A stretch of 64,000 nucleotides of DNA from Trachythela sp. YZ-2020 (Eukaryota; Cnidaria; Anthozoa; Malacalcyonacea; Clavulariidae). The stretch covers positions 1,736,001 through 1,800,000 of the forward strand of contig JADLSH010000256.1 in the NCBI GenBank assembly GCA_016169945.1, written 5' to 3'. The notes beneath the pieces were generated by a model, which saw nothing but the letters and a program-made list of their open reading frames with translations, ran no database searches and was not told the origin of the DNA. The translations under genes were made by a program, and so were the position numbers. Shown here piece by piece: positions 52,072 through 63,050 of this stretch; position 1 is the stretch's first letter; each line of letters begins with the position of its first letter.

Positions 52072-53154
52072 CTTCAATTTTATCTAAAATTCAATCTTAG
52101 ACGTTTTGTAAAACCTTTTGAATGTTAGTTCATAAAACTTAACTGCTTTTGGGGGTTTTCGCTGGATACGCTTTTCCATAAAGTTCGCCATGAAATGATT
52201 TCATTTCTTAAATGAATTCTCCTTTAAATCATGCATTTTTCAATATAATACCAGGTGATCTAAGAAACGCACACCTATACACTGACATCCACCTCACAGA
52301 CATCAATTTTATAAGGACCCCCAGAAACGTCGTTGTCTCGTTTGCGCGTTGTATATTGTATGTAAATATCGATTTAAATAACAATACAATGTGGAAAATT
52401 ATGTCTGGTTTACCTTATATATGGTGTCATATTTGTGGTTTAAATATTCATTACATGGCGGTTTATAAAGATTACGAGTTCCCGTGTACTATATAGATGT
52501 ATACAGTGTATGGAAAGTTGCAATCTCTCTAAACCGCCATAATAGACATAAAGCCGTTTGTGTAGGACGCCTGTGATCAAGATGACAAGATCGGACCATA
52601 TAGTGAGAGCAACTGTTTTAGATTGGGTTTGTACTTTGTAGGCACCTTATGTTATCAATAAATGGCATAAGTTTAAAGGTCTTGTGTACAGACTCGTGTA
52701 TACACGAAAGCATTTACTGTTTACTCATAAATTACTCGAATTTTTACTGTTTAGTGATAAAACGCCATAATTTTTACCGTTTACTGATTTTCAGACCCTC
52801 CCCCCACCCCAGACCCTCTTATCGCGCCGTACCATCAGTTGTTTGCCAGACATAAACTTTATCTTCTTCAGAACAAACCAACAGTCTGTCATTGTTTTGA
52901 CGATCTTTTACCATGATTATTGAACACACTTAGAAAGCAATATATGTAAGGTTTGAAAGGCAAGGTGATTTTTGACATGACATATACGTTAACCTTAATT
53001 GTACAAGTTTAGAAAATAATTTCGACTTACCTTTTTGCACGAAGTCCTCACTCACTTCTGTCTGATCTTGAAATAAACAGTTGAATCAATAGTCTTGTAT
53101 GTTAACTGCGTAGTGACCGGAAAAAGTCGTTTCAGCTCGGTACTAAAGGATGAT

Positions 53155-53362
53155 ATATAGGGCAAACATATATTACTTAGTGATATGTCTACTTAATATT
53201 TATTTTTATTCTAAATCTTGTAATATATATATATAGACTACTATTTTATATTGAAAGTTAGTGATAGGTAAATAGTGTCCCCAATTAGCTATTGTAGCTA
53301 AATACATTGACACTTCAATAAAGTTTTCATTCATTCATTCATTCATTCATTCATTCATTCAT
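53155..53362 (+). mobile_element. Retroposon 3' fragment with (ATTC)n tail
   Basis: 208 bp absent from the matching site of units 1-3 ('aaaggatgatgcagtc'). It ends 'cacttcaataaagttttc' followed by about eight ATTC units (53330-53361), as for the 3' end of a 5'-truncated non-LTR retrotransposon or SINE. The target duplication is too short to define. It lies between the FREP copy 4 TATA-like element (53452-53464) and the leader-exon donor, so within the presumed 5' untranslated exon. Confidence 0.7.
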
Positions 53363-53897
53363 GCAGTCTCCTGGCTAATGTTATGCAGTAAGTACGAATG
53401 GTGATAATACATGCAGATTTGTTGTTGAAAAGCGCCGTTATAGATAATTGGTCTTTTTATATAGCCATATAGATTTAAAGTTCAGATAAAATTTACATTA
53501 TATAAACATTACAATTAGTTCACTTATATAGACCTAAGTTTAGGTTGATCAGTCGATGGTTCACTGACTAATTCTAGGCCGTAAAAATGTTGGAGTTAGA
53601 TTATAGAGATTTATATATTTAGCATTTTATAGGGTAATGAACCTATTATTGCTCTTGCAAGAATGCTGCTCTCTGCTGTAGTCACTGCCACTGCAGGCGT
53701 TATAAACTATTGGAAATTATGGAATAAAAGATAAACTGATAGTCCATATATTTTTATCGTTATTTTATCAACTTTAACTGTATAGGTCTAAGCTCTCTTT
53801 TGTATTAGATCCGTTTTGTATATGGTTATTTAACTTATATACACACTAGGGTACCTGCAAGGTAGGGAATGCCGCGGGGACTGTTATTATTCTATAG

Positions 53898-54838
53898 TAA
53901 TCTATTCTAACTGCAACAATGCTTCCATAGGCTTACAGGAAGAGAGTTATGGGAAATGCGAGCCCGTAAGCCTATAAGAGTGATGCAGGTACCAGTCGTT
54001 GGTAGGCACAGACAGATTGTGCTCGGCAACCTTTTGGCAACTTTTTGAATTTTGAGCAACTTTTTGGCAAACGAGCAACTTCGAGCAACTTTCCCTAAAA
54101 TGTGCATACTTTAGCAAAAGTATGGCCGGCCGGGGCCTGGGCTCTATGAGAGGCCAATTTAATTAATTCAACATTCACAAAATTAATATTTAAAATATGG
54201 CGGACGCATCATCATCAAGCGAGGAACTGTTGAAACTGAGATTGAACTCCCATTAATTTTCTCATTACAGTTCCTGTGAAGTGTGAACACTTGCTAAGTG
54301 TTGTTTGTATTGAGCGCATAAAACCTGTGATATAAAATACCGAATACTGTACATGCTCGTTGAAGTTTGAAATACAGTCATTCATGATGTCAAATGTGTA
54401 TTCTTGTAAATATAAGCAAATAAAGCAGACAACCAGTCAATTTCTGTGCGGAAAATACTAAATTTTAGGAGCATTTTTCCCGACTTTGGCAGCAACTTGT
54501 TCCATTTTTAGCAACTTTTTAGTGTTGGAGCAACTTTTCGGATTTTTTTGAGCAACTTTTTCGCAATTTACTAGCACAATCTGTCTGTGCCTAGTCGTTG
54601 GGGAGGGGAGGGTGGGAGTGAAACGAAAGCACCCCCCCCCAAAAAAAAATAACAGAAAAACAAACACTACATCAAACTAAACTAAAGATTATATGGACAA
54701 TAAACAACAGCCAATATTATAACCTTCCCCCGTTAGGTCAATCACGCCGTACCCAAGAGCGTCTCGTTTAACAAACTGACCCCGAGTGAATGTAGACTCA
54801 GTCTTTTATACCCTATGTTACGCATGGTTACACTTAGA
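53898..54838. mobile_element. Short TIR transposon, member of the same family as 54843-58731
   Basis: Starts 'taatctattctaactgcaac' and ends 'ggttacacttaga'. The inner ends are imperfect inverted repeats (TCTAACTGCAACAATGC against TCTAAGTGTAACCATGC). It shares about 66 bp at the left and 80 bp at the right with the following element but not the interior. ATAG is found before it, between the two elements and after the second, consistent with a 4-bp (or 3-bp TAG) duplication. A hAT-like element is nested inside (54003-54593). Confidence 0.7.
54003..54593. mobile_element. hAT-like element nested in the short TIR transposon
   Basis: 591 bp with perfect 21-bp terminal inverted repeats (outermost TAGGCACAGACAGATTGTGC) and the 8-bp duplication GTCGTTGG (53995-54002 and 54594-54601). 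Multiple 'gcaactttt' subterminal motifs occur at both ends in the same orientation. In the middle, a short start-like frame (ATG at about 54197, MADASSSSEELLKL) may be a remnant of a first transposase exon; no transposase is encoded. Confidence 0.88.
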
Positions 54839-54842
54839 ATAG

Positions 54843-57800
54843 TAATCTATTCTAACTGCAACAATGCTTCCATAGGCTTACAGGAAGAGAGTTATGGGAA
54901 ATGCGAGCCCTGTCGCCGGACTATACGGATTAGGATTGTAATTTGAGGCTGGGCCTCATCTCACCCATACAAACCTAACCACTACCCGTAACTTATACCC
55001 ATACCAAAACCTCATAACCCAAAACTTTCTTCCCCAAAACTCTCCTCAAAAGCGTCTATATAAACGCCAGGAACAAATGAGGAACGGTCACGGAAAATTA
55101 CGCCCCGTGGGCTAGGTAAAACCTGTCCACGCGACACCATCAGCGGAGACGGTCTAGGGCCGACATTAGACACGGACGAGCCCTGCCAATCACAACATTG
55201 GATACTTGGCCTCGGGTGATGCCCACTGCAAAACGACTGGTCGTTACTAATTCTTTGGCGCTTTGGAGCGGAAGTACACTTAAGAAAATAGGACTCCGGT
55301 AAAAGCGAAATATCGACCCGAGATCCGGTGAGTTCGCCCACTCCATTGTCGGCCCCAGGTAACCCCTCGCGGGGCATACGAGGCTGTAGAAAGCCCGCAC
55401 CTAGGTCCAGCAATGGCGAGGAGAAACACAAAGGAAAAAATTCGTCCCACGAAAATCTTGCTGGATTAAGTCAAAACTTGCAGAGGAAGATTCCTTATCC
55501 ATTAACGTGTACGGATGTTTTAGGCAAAATGTACAGGTAGGGGAAAATAAACAACAACCAAAACTGCAGCCCAAACATTCGACATGACGGTGCCGGCAGA
55601 ACCAGGCCAACTCAATCAATACAATCATGTGCAGACGCAGAAATTAAAATACCAACCTAATGTATTAAGGAGGATGTATGTCGCCCTATTATAAAGCGCA
55701 ATCTCAACAAAAACAAGCACTCCAATACTCTCATCAACAAAAACCACCCATAGCCAAATAGAAAATAAGCCACAGGCAAATGATCAAGAATATATTGTCA
55801 ACAAAAACGTTACAATTCCTGAATGACACGCACTAAAGTTCAAAGTAAGCGTTGGAATTTCGCGCCGGGCAATGTCGTCGGAAATGACAAGTATGGCCAC
55901 AATGAAAACACACTGATGTTGCAGGATTCGCACCACCGCGACCTGAACGCCAACCAAGCCCTCGACCTTCTAGTCTGGCGACAATATGGGTGGGCTGGAG
56001 TCTGTCGACTGGTGTTCCTCGTCATCTTTGCGATGGTTCACGCAACAACAATCTCTTCTTTTGTGCCAAGCAACCTGATGATTACCTCCCCATACTCTGA
56101 CCAATAAATCAAACGGCCTCGTCTGACATGGCGCAAAATGGCTTCAAATTCGGCCGCCTTTGGATTTTCTGCACACCTTGCCTGGTCAGCTAAGGTTTGA
56201 AGTGCTGAGGCAATCATATCGTCGGATCCCGAAGCCTGAGAGGAGCCAAAGCAAGCTGGCGGACAAATTGTAATGCAGCATCCACTCCTTCCGACGGAGA
56301 ACGATCTGCTCTTAAGGTCTGGACCTCTTCTTTCAAAACCCTTAGTTGTTCCTCAATCTAAGAAGAGGAAAACCCACGCTATAGCTTAATGTACATAAAC
56401 TCATAGTACGGCTCCCCACCAGCCATGGCAACGCTGTTAAAACTGGTCTAAAAACCATACCTAAATCATGCCAAATCCAAAACCAAAAATTGCCGTAACC
56501 AATAAGCACTATGCACACACAACTAAAATTGTAACTATCGATGTACATATAATTAAGTTAGGAATTAGCCTCAAGAAACCGGTAGATAACGATAAGGAAT
56601 CCAACAGCCAAACCTAAACCAAAAGTGGCCGTAGTTAACCAACGACAAAGGCACTAATTAATTCCACGAATTAATTCAACAATTCACGAATTAATTCAAC
56701 GGGTCCCCAAAGAAAATTAACATCAACTCAAAAGTAAAACAACTGTTATAACTCAGATATTCAAATACCATTACAATGTTGCCTCAAACAAAGCGTGAAA
56801 CGCATGCCCAGCTTTAATTAGGCTCAACCATTCAATACAATATATTCATGACTGTAAACAGCCGCACCAATTGAACGTCTACACAATTTGAAAAATTGCT
56901 CTCACCAAGTACATGGGACTCATATACCAATATGTAAACTGGCGGCAAACACACGTTATTTACGTTCAAAGTTGCAAATGGTCTGAACCAATACAGTATA
57001 TGATAGACTAATATAGGACCAAATATTGGCCTCAACGAACACATGATTTTCATACCCAATACACTATTAATATTGGTTCCCAGCTGTAAATTGGCCACAG
57101 CCAATACATTATACTTCCATACATAGTTGTAAATTGGCCTCAACCAAGACACTTTATTCATACACAACTGTAAATTGGCCTCAACCAATCCATTATACTT
57201 TCATGCACAGTTGTAAATTGGCCACAACCAATACACTGTATTCATACACAACTGTAAATTGGCTTCAACCAATACATTATACTTATACACAGTTGTAAAT
57301 TGGCCACAACCAATACACTGTATTCATACACAACTGTAAATTGGCCTCAACCAATACATTATACTTTCATGCACAGTTGTAAATTGGCCACAACCAATAC
57401 ACTGTATTCATACACAACTGTAAATTGGCCTCAACCAATACATTATACTTTCATGCACAGTTGTAAATTGGCCACAACCAATACACTGTATTCATACACA
57501 ACTGTAAATTGGCCTCAACCAATACATTATACTTTCATGCACAGTTGTAAATTGGCCACAACCAATACACTGTATTCATACACAACTGTAACTTGGCCTC
57601 AACCAATACATTATACTTTCATGTCCAGTTGTAAATTGGCCACAACCAATACACTGTATTCATACACAACTGTAAATTGGCCTCAAGCAATACATTATAC
57701 TTTCATGCACAGTTGTAAATTGGCCACAACCAATACACTGTATTCATACACAACTGTAAATTGGCCTCAACCAATACATTATACTTTCATGCACAGTTGT

Positions 57801-58731
57801 AAATTGGCCACAACCAATACACTTTTTTCATACACAACCGTAAATTGGCCGTAACCCAATAAACTATGTTCACGACCCATCGCAAATTAAACTGAACAAC
57901 ACTCAACTAGCACTAAGGGCACTCAGGCACAACGGATCGTGGTTCTTAACTGTAGCGGAGATGAAACATGAAACCCATGATTCATGTAAGGAACCTGACC
58001 AAAGATGCAAAATGAACGCGATTCAACTAAACCCACTGTATTCAAAATGCGTAAACACGCAGCTACAATCCATTAGAATACTGATATACTGCACACTGTA
58101 TTATCCAACTATCTGCACAAATGGTCATAACAAACTGGAAAAACCGTGTTTCGCTCGCAGAGTAAATTACCGCAAGACTAACACACTAAGGTAAGGCCAA
58201 ATCAAACAAATATTTTACTATACGATACGCATGGGCTCCGCCGAGATAGCAGGAGAGCGAAGCGGAACAGCTTAAGTCAATTGCGTAATGTGCTTACAAG
58301 ACCAAAGACATGACCTAGCGCCTGAAAATTTTCACTTCGATAGGCGTCCGATCGCCCAGGAATTGAACAAACGCCTGGCCGATTCGAAACGCAAAGCATA
58401 AACCAAGAAAAATACAAGATACACGTGCCGAGCAGCCTCACAAAGGCAACAAAGATCCCAAAGTGCACGTAGACACTTCTTGAAACAACAACATACCTGT
58501 ACTGGCTGTGCCTGAGGCTGAGGTTCGGCCTCGTGCTGTCCCACTTCAACTGCTGGTGGGTTCTCGTCTGGAGCTGGATTAGGTAGCTGTGGTGGCAAAA
58601 CGACTGGTACGTCTACGGGTTCGGCCATGTCCAAGAATAGAGTGACACCCGGAGTCTCGTTTAACAAACTGACCCCGAGTGAATGTAGACTCAGTCTTTT
58701 ATACCCTATGTTACGCATGGTTACACTTAGA
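54843..58731 (-). mobile_element. 3.9 kb TIR transposon with degraded coding sequence
   Basis: Same ends as 53898-54838. Unit 1 keeps the empty site ('tatatagcttcttga'). Pieces of coding sequence read on the minus strand: MAEPVDVPVVLPPQLPNPAP... from ATG at 58628 to a donor (CAGCCAGTACAG then GTATGT) at about 58497; a coiled-coil start IEEQLRVLKEEVQTLRA at about 56360; then, one base out of frame, MIASALQTLADQARCAE and RGRLIYWSEYGEVIIRL; and a Pro/Ser-rich frame from about 55385 to 55012 ending EESFGEESFGL. No transposase, integrase or polymerase motif was recognised. The superfamily is unassigned; the coding parts could be a gag-like or captured host gene. Confidence 0.6.
57090..57860. repeat. 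Minisatellite with 84-bp higher-order unit (two 42-bp halves)
   Basis: About nine copies of an 84-bp period made of two 42-bp variants: 'taaattggcctcaaccaata' ... and 'taaattggccacaaccaata' .... The variants alternate strictly through the core; more diverged single copies continue left to about 56830. The 184-residue plus-strand open frame here is only this repeat read in a stop-free frame. Confidence 0.92.
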
Positions 58732-58735
58732 ATAG

Positions 58736-60300
58736 CTTCTTGAAACAAACATGACTTTTATGCAATACAAATTATATTTAGTAGATTGTAATTATTGGCA
58801 TTGACCCAGTGTGTATGCCACAAGATATCAGGTTGCGGGATGGCTTGCGCGCTGTCAGTAGATGCATACCCTAGCATAGTTTGCAGGATTAAACAAGCTA
58901 AATGTATCACAAAACATGAAAGGCATCAATTGATAGTTTTGTAACATCTATTTCAATATTTTCCATGTATTGTTCTTCGACATGGAATTCCCAAATGAAA
59001 CCCATGTTTACTGCGATGAGTAATATGACACTGCCATGCAAGCAAATTTGCATATTTTTGTAGCGTATAAAAGCGTTAAAAATATATACATGTGCGCGAA
59101 ATAATTTTGCATTTGGAAAGCTATAAAACGAAAGCGTTGTTCTATCTTTCTGTTCTTACTTTACTGGATATGTGAGTCACCTACATGTAAAGCACAACTC
59201 ATAATAGTCATTGCCATTCGAATATTTGTCTTAGTGTCAGAACTGATCGAGACTCTGAGAGTCCTGAGACCACTGTCCGACGTGTCCGTTTTGACAATAA
59301 CAATGCATGCTTATATTTCCCTGCCAAGTGCCAATACGACCATACATTATTTCATTCGCTTAATGACACTTATAATAAAATTAACAACGTAAATTACTTC
59401 CCATACTAAAAAATAATAGGATTCTTCTTTACTTATATTTGGCGCAAGTGTATATATTTCGACTATCAAGCTACATGCAAATTTGCTTACACGGCAGCAG
59501 TGGCAGTGTCATATTATTAGATCAGTGGTCATATTACTGGACTAAATTGGTATACTATAGCCCCCCTAGCCCTCCCCCCCCGTCTCCGCGGTCCCTGTTT
59601 TAGTTTACACAGGCAAAACTTTGGCGTTGGGCGTACCCGCGTAGCCGTAGGGTAAAACTATCAAATCTGCTGATCACTTTAGAGAGTCGCTATACAAATA
59701 ATTTTAGACATAGAATCAAATGTCAGTTATAGTCATTCAGAACTATATAGTTTCCCCCTTCTATGATATATATATTGAAAAATTATTGAAATAGTGTTTG
59801 ACGTAATATTTTTTTTCGGATTTTCAATTGGTCTGTCTGATACTAAGAATAATGTTAATATACATGTTCTCCATCAAACCGTACATGGTTAATTTATATA
59901 AACGACACGTTCTGACAGCGTGGGATTTTTAATGAAATGTTTGAGAGAACTTTTTAAGGTAAAAATGAAAAGGCGTGTATTATTTTATTTACCGTCTTTT
60001 TTATTACATCATTTACTAACTTTTTTATGTTTGAAAGCGAGCCTTTTGTATGTTTAAGAATATGAAGTGGGCATGCAGGAAATCCTATCAAGTTTATAAT
60101 TAAAGACTGTGAGTGGGCAGCATACTGCGACGTAGGAAGGACAAGCCTTGTTTGTCAACGTGATCTACGTCCTTTGGAGATATACATTCAAAATGTCCGG
60201 TATGTTGCCATATTTGTATGTATATAGATATAGGACGTGTTGGAGGAAAAGCATAGGACATAAGCAGGACTTTAAAGTAAACATTCAGTATACATGTTTG
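58736..60300. other. Remainder of head-to-head region, unit 4
   Basis: Resumes unit homology directly after the inserted element, with the degenerate foldback at about 59015-59530 and the Ly6-intron fragment copy at about 59596-59690. No coding exon recognised. Confidence 0.5.
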
Positions 60301-61516
60301 GTCTCGACAGTAGTGTGTTTACTGTGAAAACTTTCAATAACTGCGACTGTGCACTCTACTGTCAGTTCCAAACCAGAAGTTGTGGTCCCGATGTCACACA
60401 ATCTCAAGTAGCCTCTACTTCCCAAGATGCAGAACGGGCCAGTTCAAATGCTGCTTCATCCGATGCTCCAGGACAGGCTAGTTCAAATGCTGCTTCATCC
60501 GCTGCTCCAGGACAGGCTAGTTCAAATGCTGTACCAAAGTCTTTGAAAACAGGTGTGTGCTTGAATCCCGCATAAATCTGAGAAATAGTTTTATTAGAAC
60601 TACACGCGTAGCAAACGTACGTATATTTCATGTAATAAATATATTATTTTCTTTTCTGTTTCTAGAAAGTGCAGGTGTCCAGCCTTCGTCAATCTCTTAT
60701 AATGGACGTAAGTCTGATCAAATTTTCTCTATCATCAATTTCATGCGCATTTTAGTTTACACAGGCGAAACCTTGGCGTTGGACGACACGACCTGCATAG
60801 CCTTATGGGTAAAACTATCAAATCTGCTGATCATTGCAGAGAGTTGCTATACTGATATAGATACTTTTATCCTCCTTTGCGCCAAGTTCATGGAAATAAT
60901 GGATAAAGAATCCATGCTTGATCACGATCGACTCAAGTCTTCACACTTTTTTATCATTCGCCATGCCGTGGAACAGTGATAGCCCGATACTGATTCGTTA
61001 TTTGAAATTTCTTTGACCAAATGTCAAGAATTTCCTACAGTGTGATTAACAGCCAGCGAGTCTATAGAGCTATCTCTCTATTGCTAAGTGGCTGGTATGT
61101 GACTGTACGTGTTTTTTGTATATTTATTTTTGCATTTGTATTTTTTTTAAGGATCTTGTTACAAGTGTTCGTACAACGGTTCAGCCTCAGAATACTGCAT
61201 AAAAGGAAACGAAAGTTGTACGTTGTACGGTAATGCAACGTACTTTCTGTCTAGATTTCAACATCAAATTCAAGAACAACAATCAACTCATTGGCAAAGG
61301 TTAACGGTCTCCCAGAATATTGTAAGGATATCAAGTCTGAGTGAGGCCTGTAAACTACGAAACAAAACTCGTGGCAACGGCACTTTCAAGGAGTGCAGTA
61401 TCGAGTGTTGTAAAACGGTTTTGTGTAATCACAGTTTTTCAGACAAGGCTTCATTTCTTGCTTTCCAGATCGCGTGCTGGCTTGTCCTCTTTGCATCTCT
61501 TTGCCTTGTCACATAA
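60294..61516 (+). CDS. Ser/Ala-rich stalk + Ly6/uPAR-like GPI-anchored protein, copy 4 (5' end unresolved)
   Basis: Stalk exon to 60552, small exon 60666-60707, last exon 61152-61516; splice sites and phases as in copy 1. The stalk has only two 13-residue repeats (SSNAASSDAPGQ type). Here the frame stays open upstream, adding a cysteine-rich stretch NCDCALYCQFQTRSCG before the repeats, faintly like the end of a PAN/apple-type module (weak). The last exon has a 6-base in-frame insertion (SCTLYGNAT against SCTGNAT), the same shifted middle loop as copy 1, then ECSIECCKTVLCN and the hydrophobic GPI-type tail. The ATG at 60294 may not be the true start, since no signal peptide follows it; an upstream exon is likely. 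This is the best candidate for an expressed Ly6-like copy in the window. Confidence 0.7.
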
Positions 61517-62805
61517 ACTCTGATTGTGAGCATGAATCTCGTTTTACTTTGCCGATATCTTGCTAAACATGCCCAGAAGACAACAAAGAAATGAATGAGA
61601 ATGATAATAGCGGTGGAGTGAAACGCGGGCAATGTTCACTGTTTTTCTGTGCGTACATTTCTACATAATATGGCTTTGTGCCCGTGTTAACATGGCCTTA
61701 ATATACGTTTCTTTACGTAATTTTCTTTACTGTCTTAACTAAAGAACTATAATTACATAAACACAAATATTACATGATACATTTTTAATTGACCTTATAG
61801 AAGTGCGGCGTACATCACACAATTTTCAATCGATATAAATATTAGCCACACGCAATGCAATGTGGGATACATGATATAGATCATATTTATATTCATTGTT
61901 TCACAGTGGCGTGACGTAAGGTTCATTATAAATATTAAAAGTCATTGGCTTTCTGAAACAACCATGCATGGAGTTAAAAATGACAGCTCTGAATTCAATC
62001 CAGGCACCATACAACATGCAGGTCCTTTGGTATATCAGAAGACGTGTCGTACGGGTGGACCTCGTCCACGGTTAATTATGTAAGTAAACACACACACACG
62101 TGGATGTAGAAGTCTGACACATGAAAGTTTTAATGCACTAACTTTGCAATATTGGAGGAAACTAAGTACGAAATTATCCGCCATTTTGCGTGGCGAAAAT
62201 CACCACGAGCAACTCCGGACTGCAGCGATAATCTGATTGAATTCAGCAGAAACTGGCCTTTCTAAATTCTCATATAAGAGCAATCGCAGCCTTGTTTTGA
62301 TGGCTAATTTACAGCATTTGAGTAATTTTAAATATTTGCCACCCAAAATGGCAGAAGTGGCAGAAGCTGAACATTTTTAATGCCACTTTGCACAACAAGT
62401 GGATATATCAATTTGTTCCAAATTTCGCTCAAATTTAAAAAGTGCTGTATTACTGTTGGGGTAAAGTGAGATATGATAATATCTCGAACGTGCGGTGCCA
62501 GTGCGGGTAGAGTATAGCAAATACGGCGGTTGACTGTTGTGTAAAACTACCTGAAAAATACAATGAGAACTTCGACGTTTCGAGAGAAGGCCCTTCGTCT
62601 GGAAGTTAGTTTAACTAAGCCTTCGCTCGAAACGTCGAAGTTCTCATTGTATTTTTCAGGTAGTTTTACACAACAGTCAACCGCCGTATGAGATATGCCA
62701 TAAAGCTTATTATTGATTGACGCGCGTAAAACAAAAATTTGCATACGTCACTTGCGTGACAAACTTAGAAACGAACTTAGAAACAGACAAAGCCAGAAGT
62801 GAGTT
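61517..62805. other. Tail-to-tail spacer, unit 4
   Basis: Nearly identical to 16718-18003, including the (AC)n run and the foldback element. Confidence 0.55.
62521..62689. mobile_element. Foldback element with 64-bp arms (unit 4/5 spacer)
   Basis: Same as 17719-17887. Confidence 0.85.
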
Positions 62806-63050
62806 GTGATAGGTTTTTATTGAAAATAGACAGTGATACACAGTAAGATAATTTCAACAGAGATCTATATTTCTACTTGGTTTATAGTAAAATATTTGTC
62901 TAATGCAAGAGCTTGTTATATATGCATGTTGAAGTCTATTACAATCTAGAAAATTAATATTTTGAATAAATGTGCATGATTTATGAATTAAGTTATTTTC
63001 TCTTACACAATTGTGCAGTGTATATTTGAGAAGAAAACGTGGTCCTGAGA

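Larger units (their letters stand above)
45680..52919 (-). pseudogene. Fibrinogen-related protein copy 4, 5' exons deleted
   Basis: Remaining exons (minus): 52833-52919 (3' part of exon 2), 50335-50444 (exon 3 without its donor), 49937-50129, 49761-49855, 49537-49609, 49214-49438, 48722-48856, 48583-48639, 47879-48317 (coiled coil, hAT-interrupted), 47597-47669, 46813-47196 (FReD, RCDMQTDGGGWTVFQRR), 45680-45939. One deletion joins exon 2 directly to sequence upstream of exon 1, removing the signal peptide. A second joins the intronic (ATC)n to exon 3, removing exon 4 (WCDMSTDGGGW). The C-terminal half is intact in frame. It cannot encode a secreted full-length product, though a shortened transcript is possible. 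Confidence 0.85.
45444..62805. repeat. Tandem unit 4 (FREP copy 4 + Ly6-like copy 4), expanded by insertions
   Basis: 17.4 kb because of a 4.8 kb double transposon insertion and a 0.2 kb retroposon, partly offset by two ~0.55 kb deletions in the FREP gene. Otherwise closest to unit 1. Confidence 0.9.

Noticed and set aside
57300..57854. 184-codon plus-strand open frame
   Set aside because: It is the 84-bp minisatellite read in a stop-free frame (28-residue period); no codon bias or start context.
57090..57860. CRISPR-like array
   Set aside because: Repeats are contiguous with no unique spacers and the DNA is clearly eukaryotic.
53898..58731. LTR retrotransposon with LTRs at 53898-54838 and 58 kb
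   Set aside because: Only ~66 and ~80 bp terminal segments are shared, the ends are inverted repeats rather than TG...CA, and no pol motifs were seen. Two TIR elements side by side fit better.
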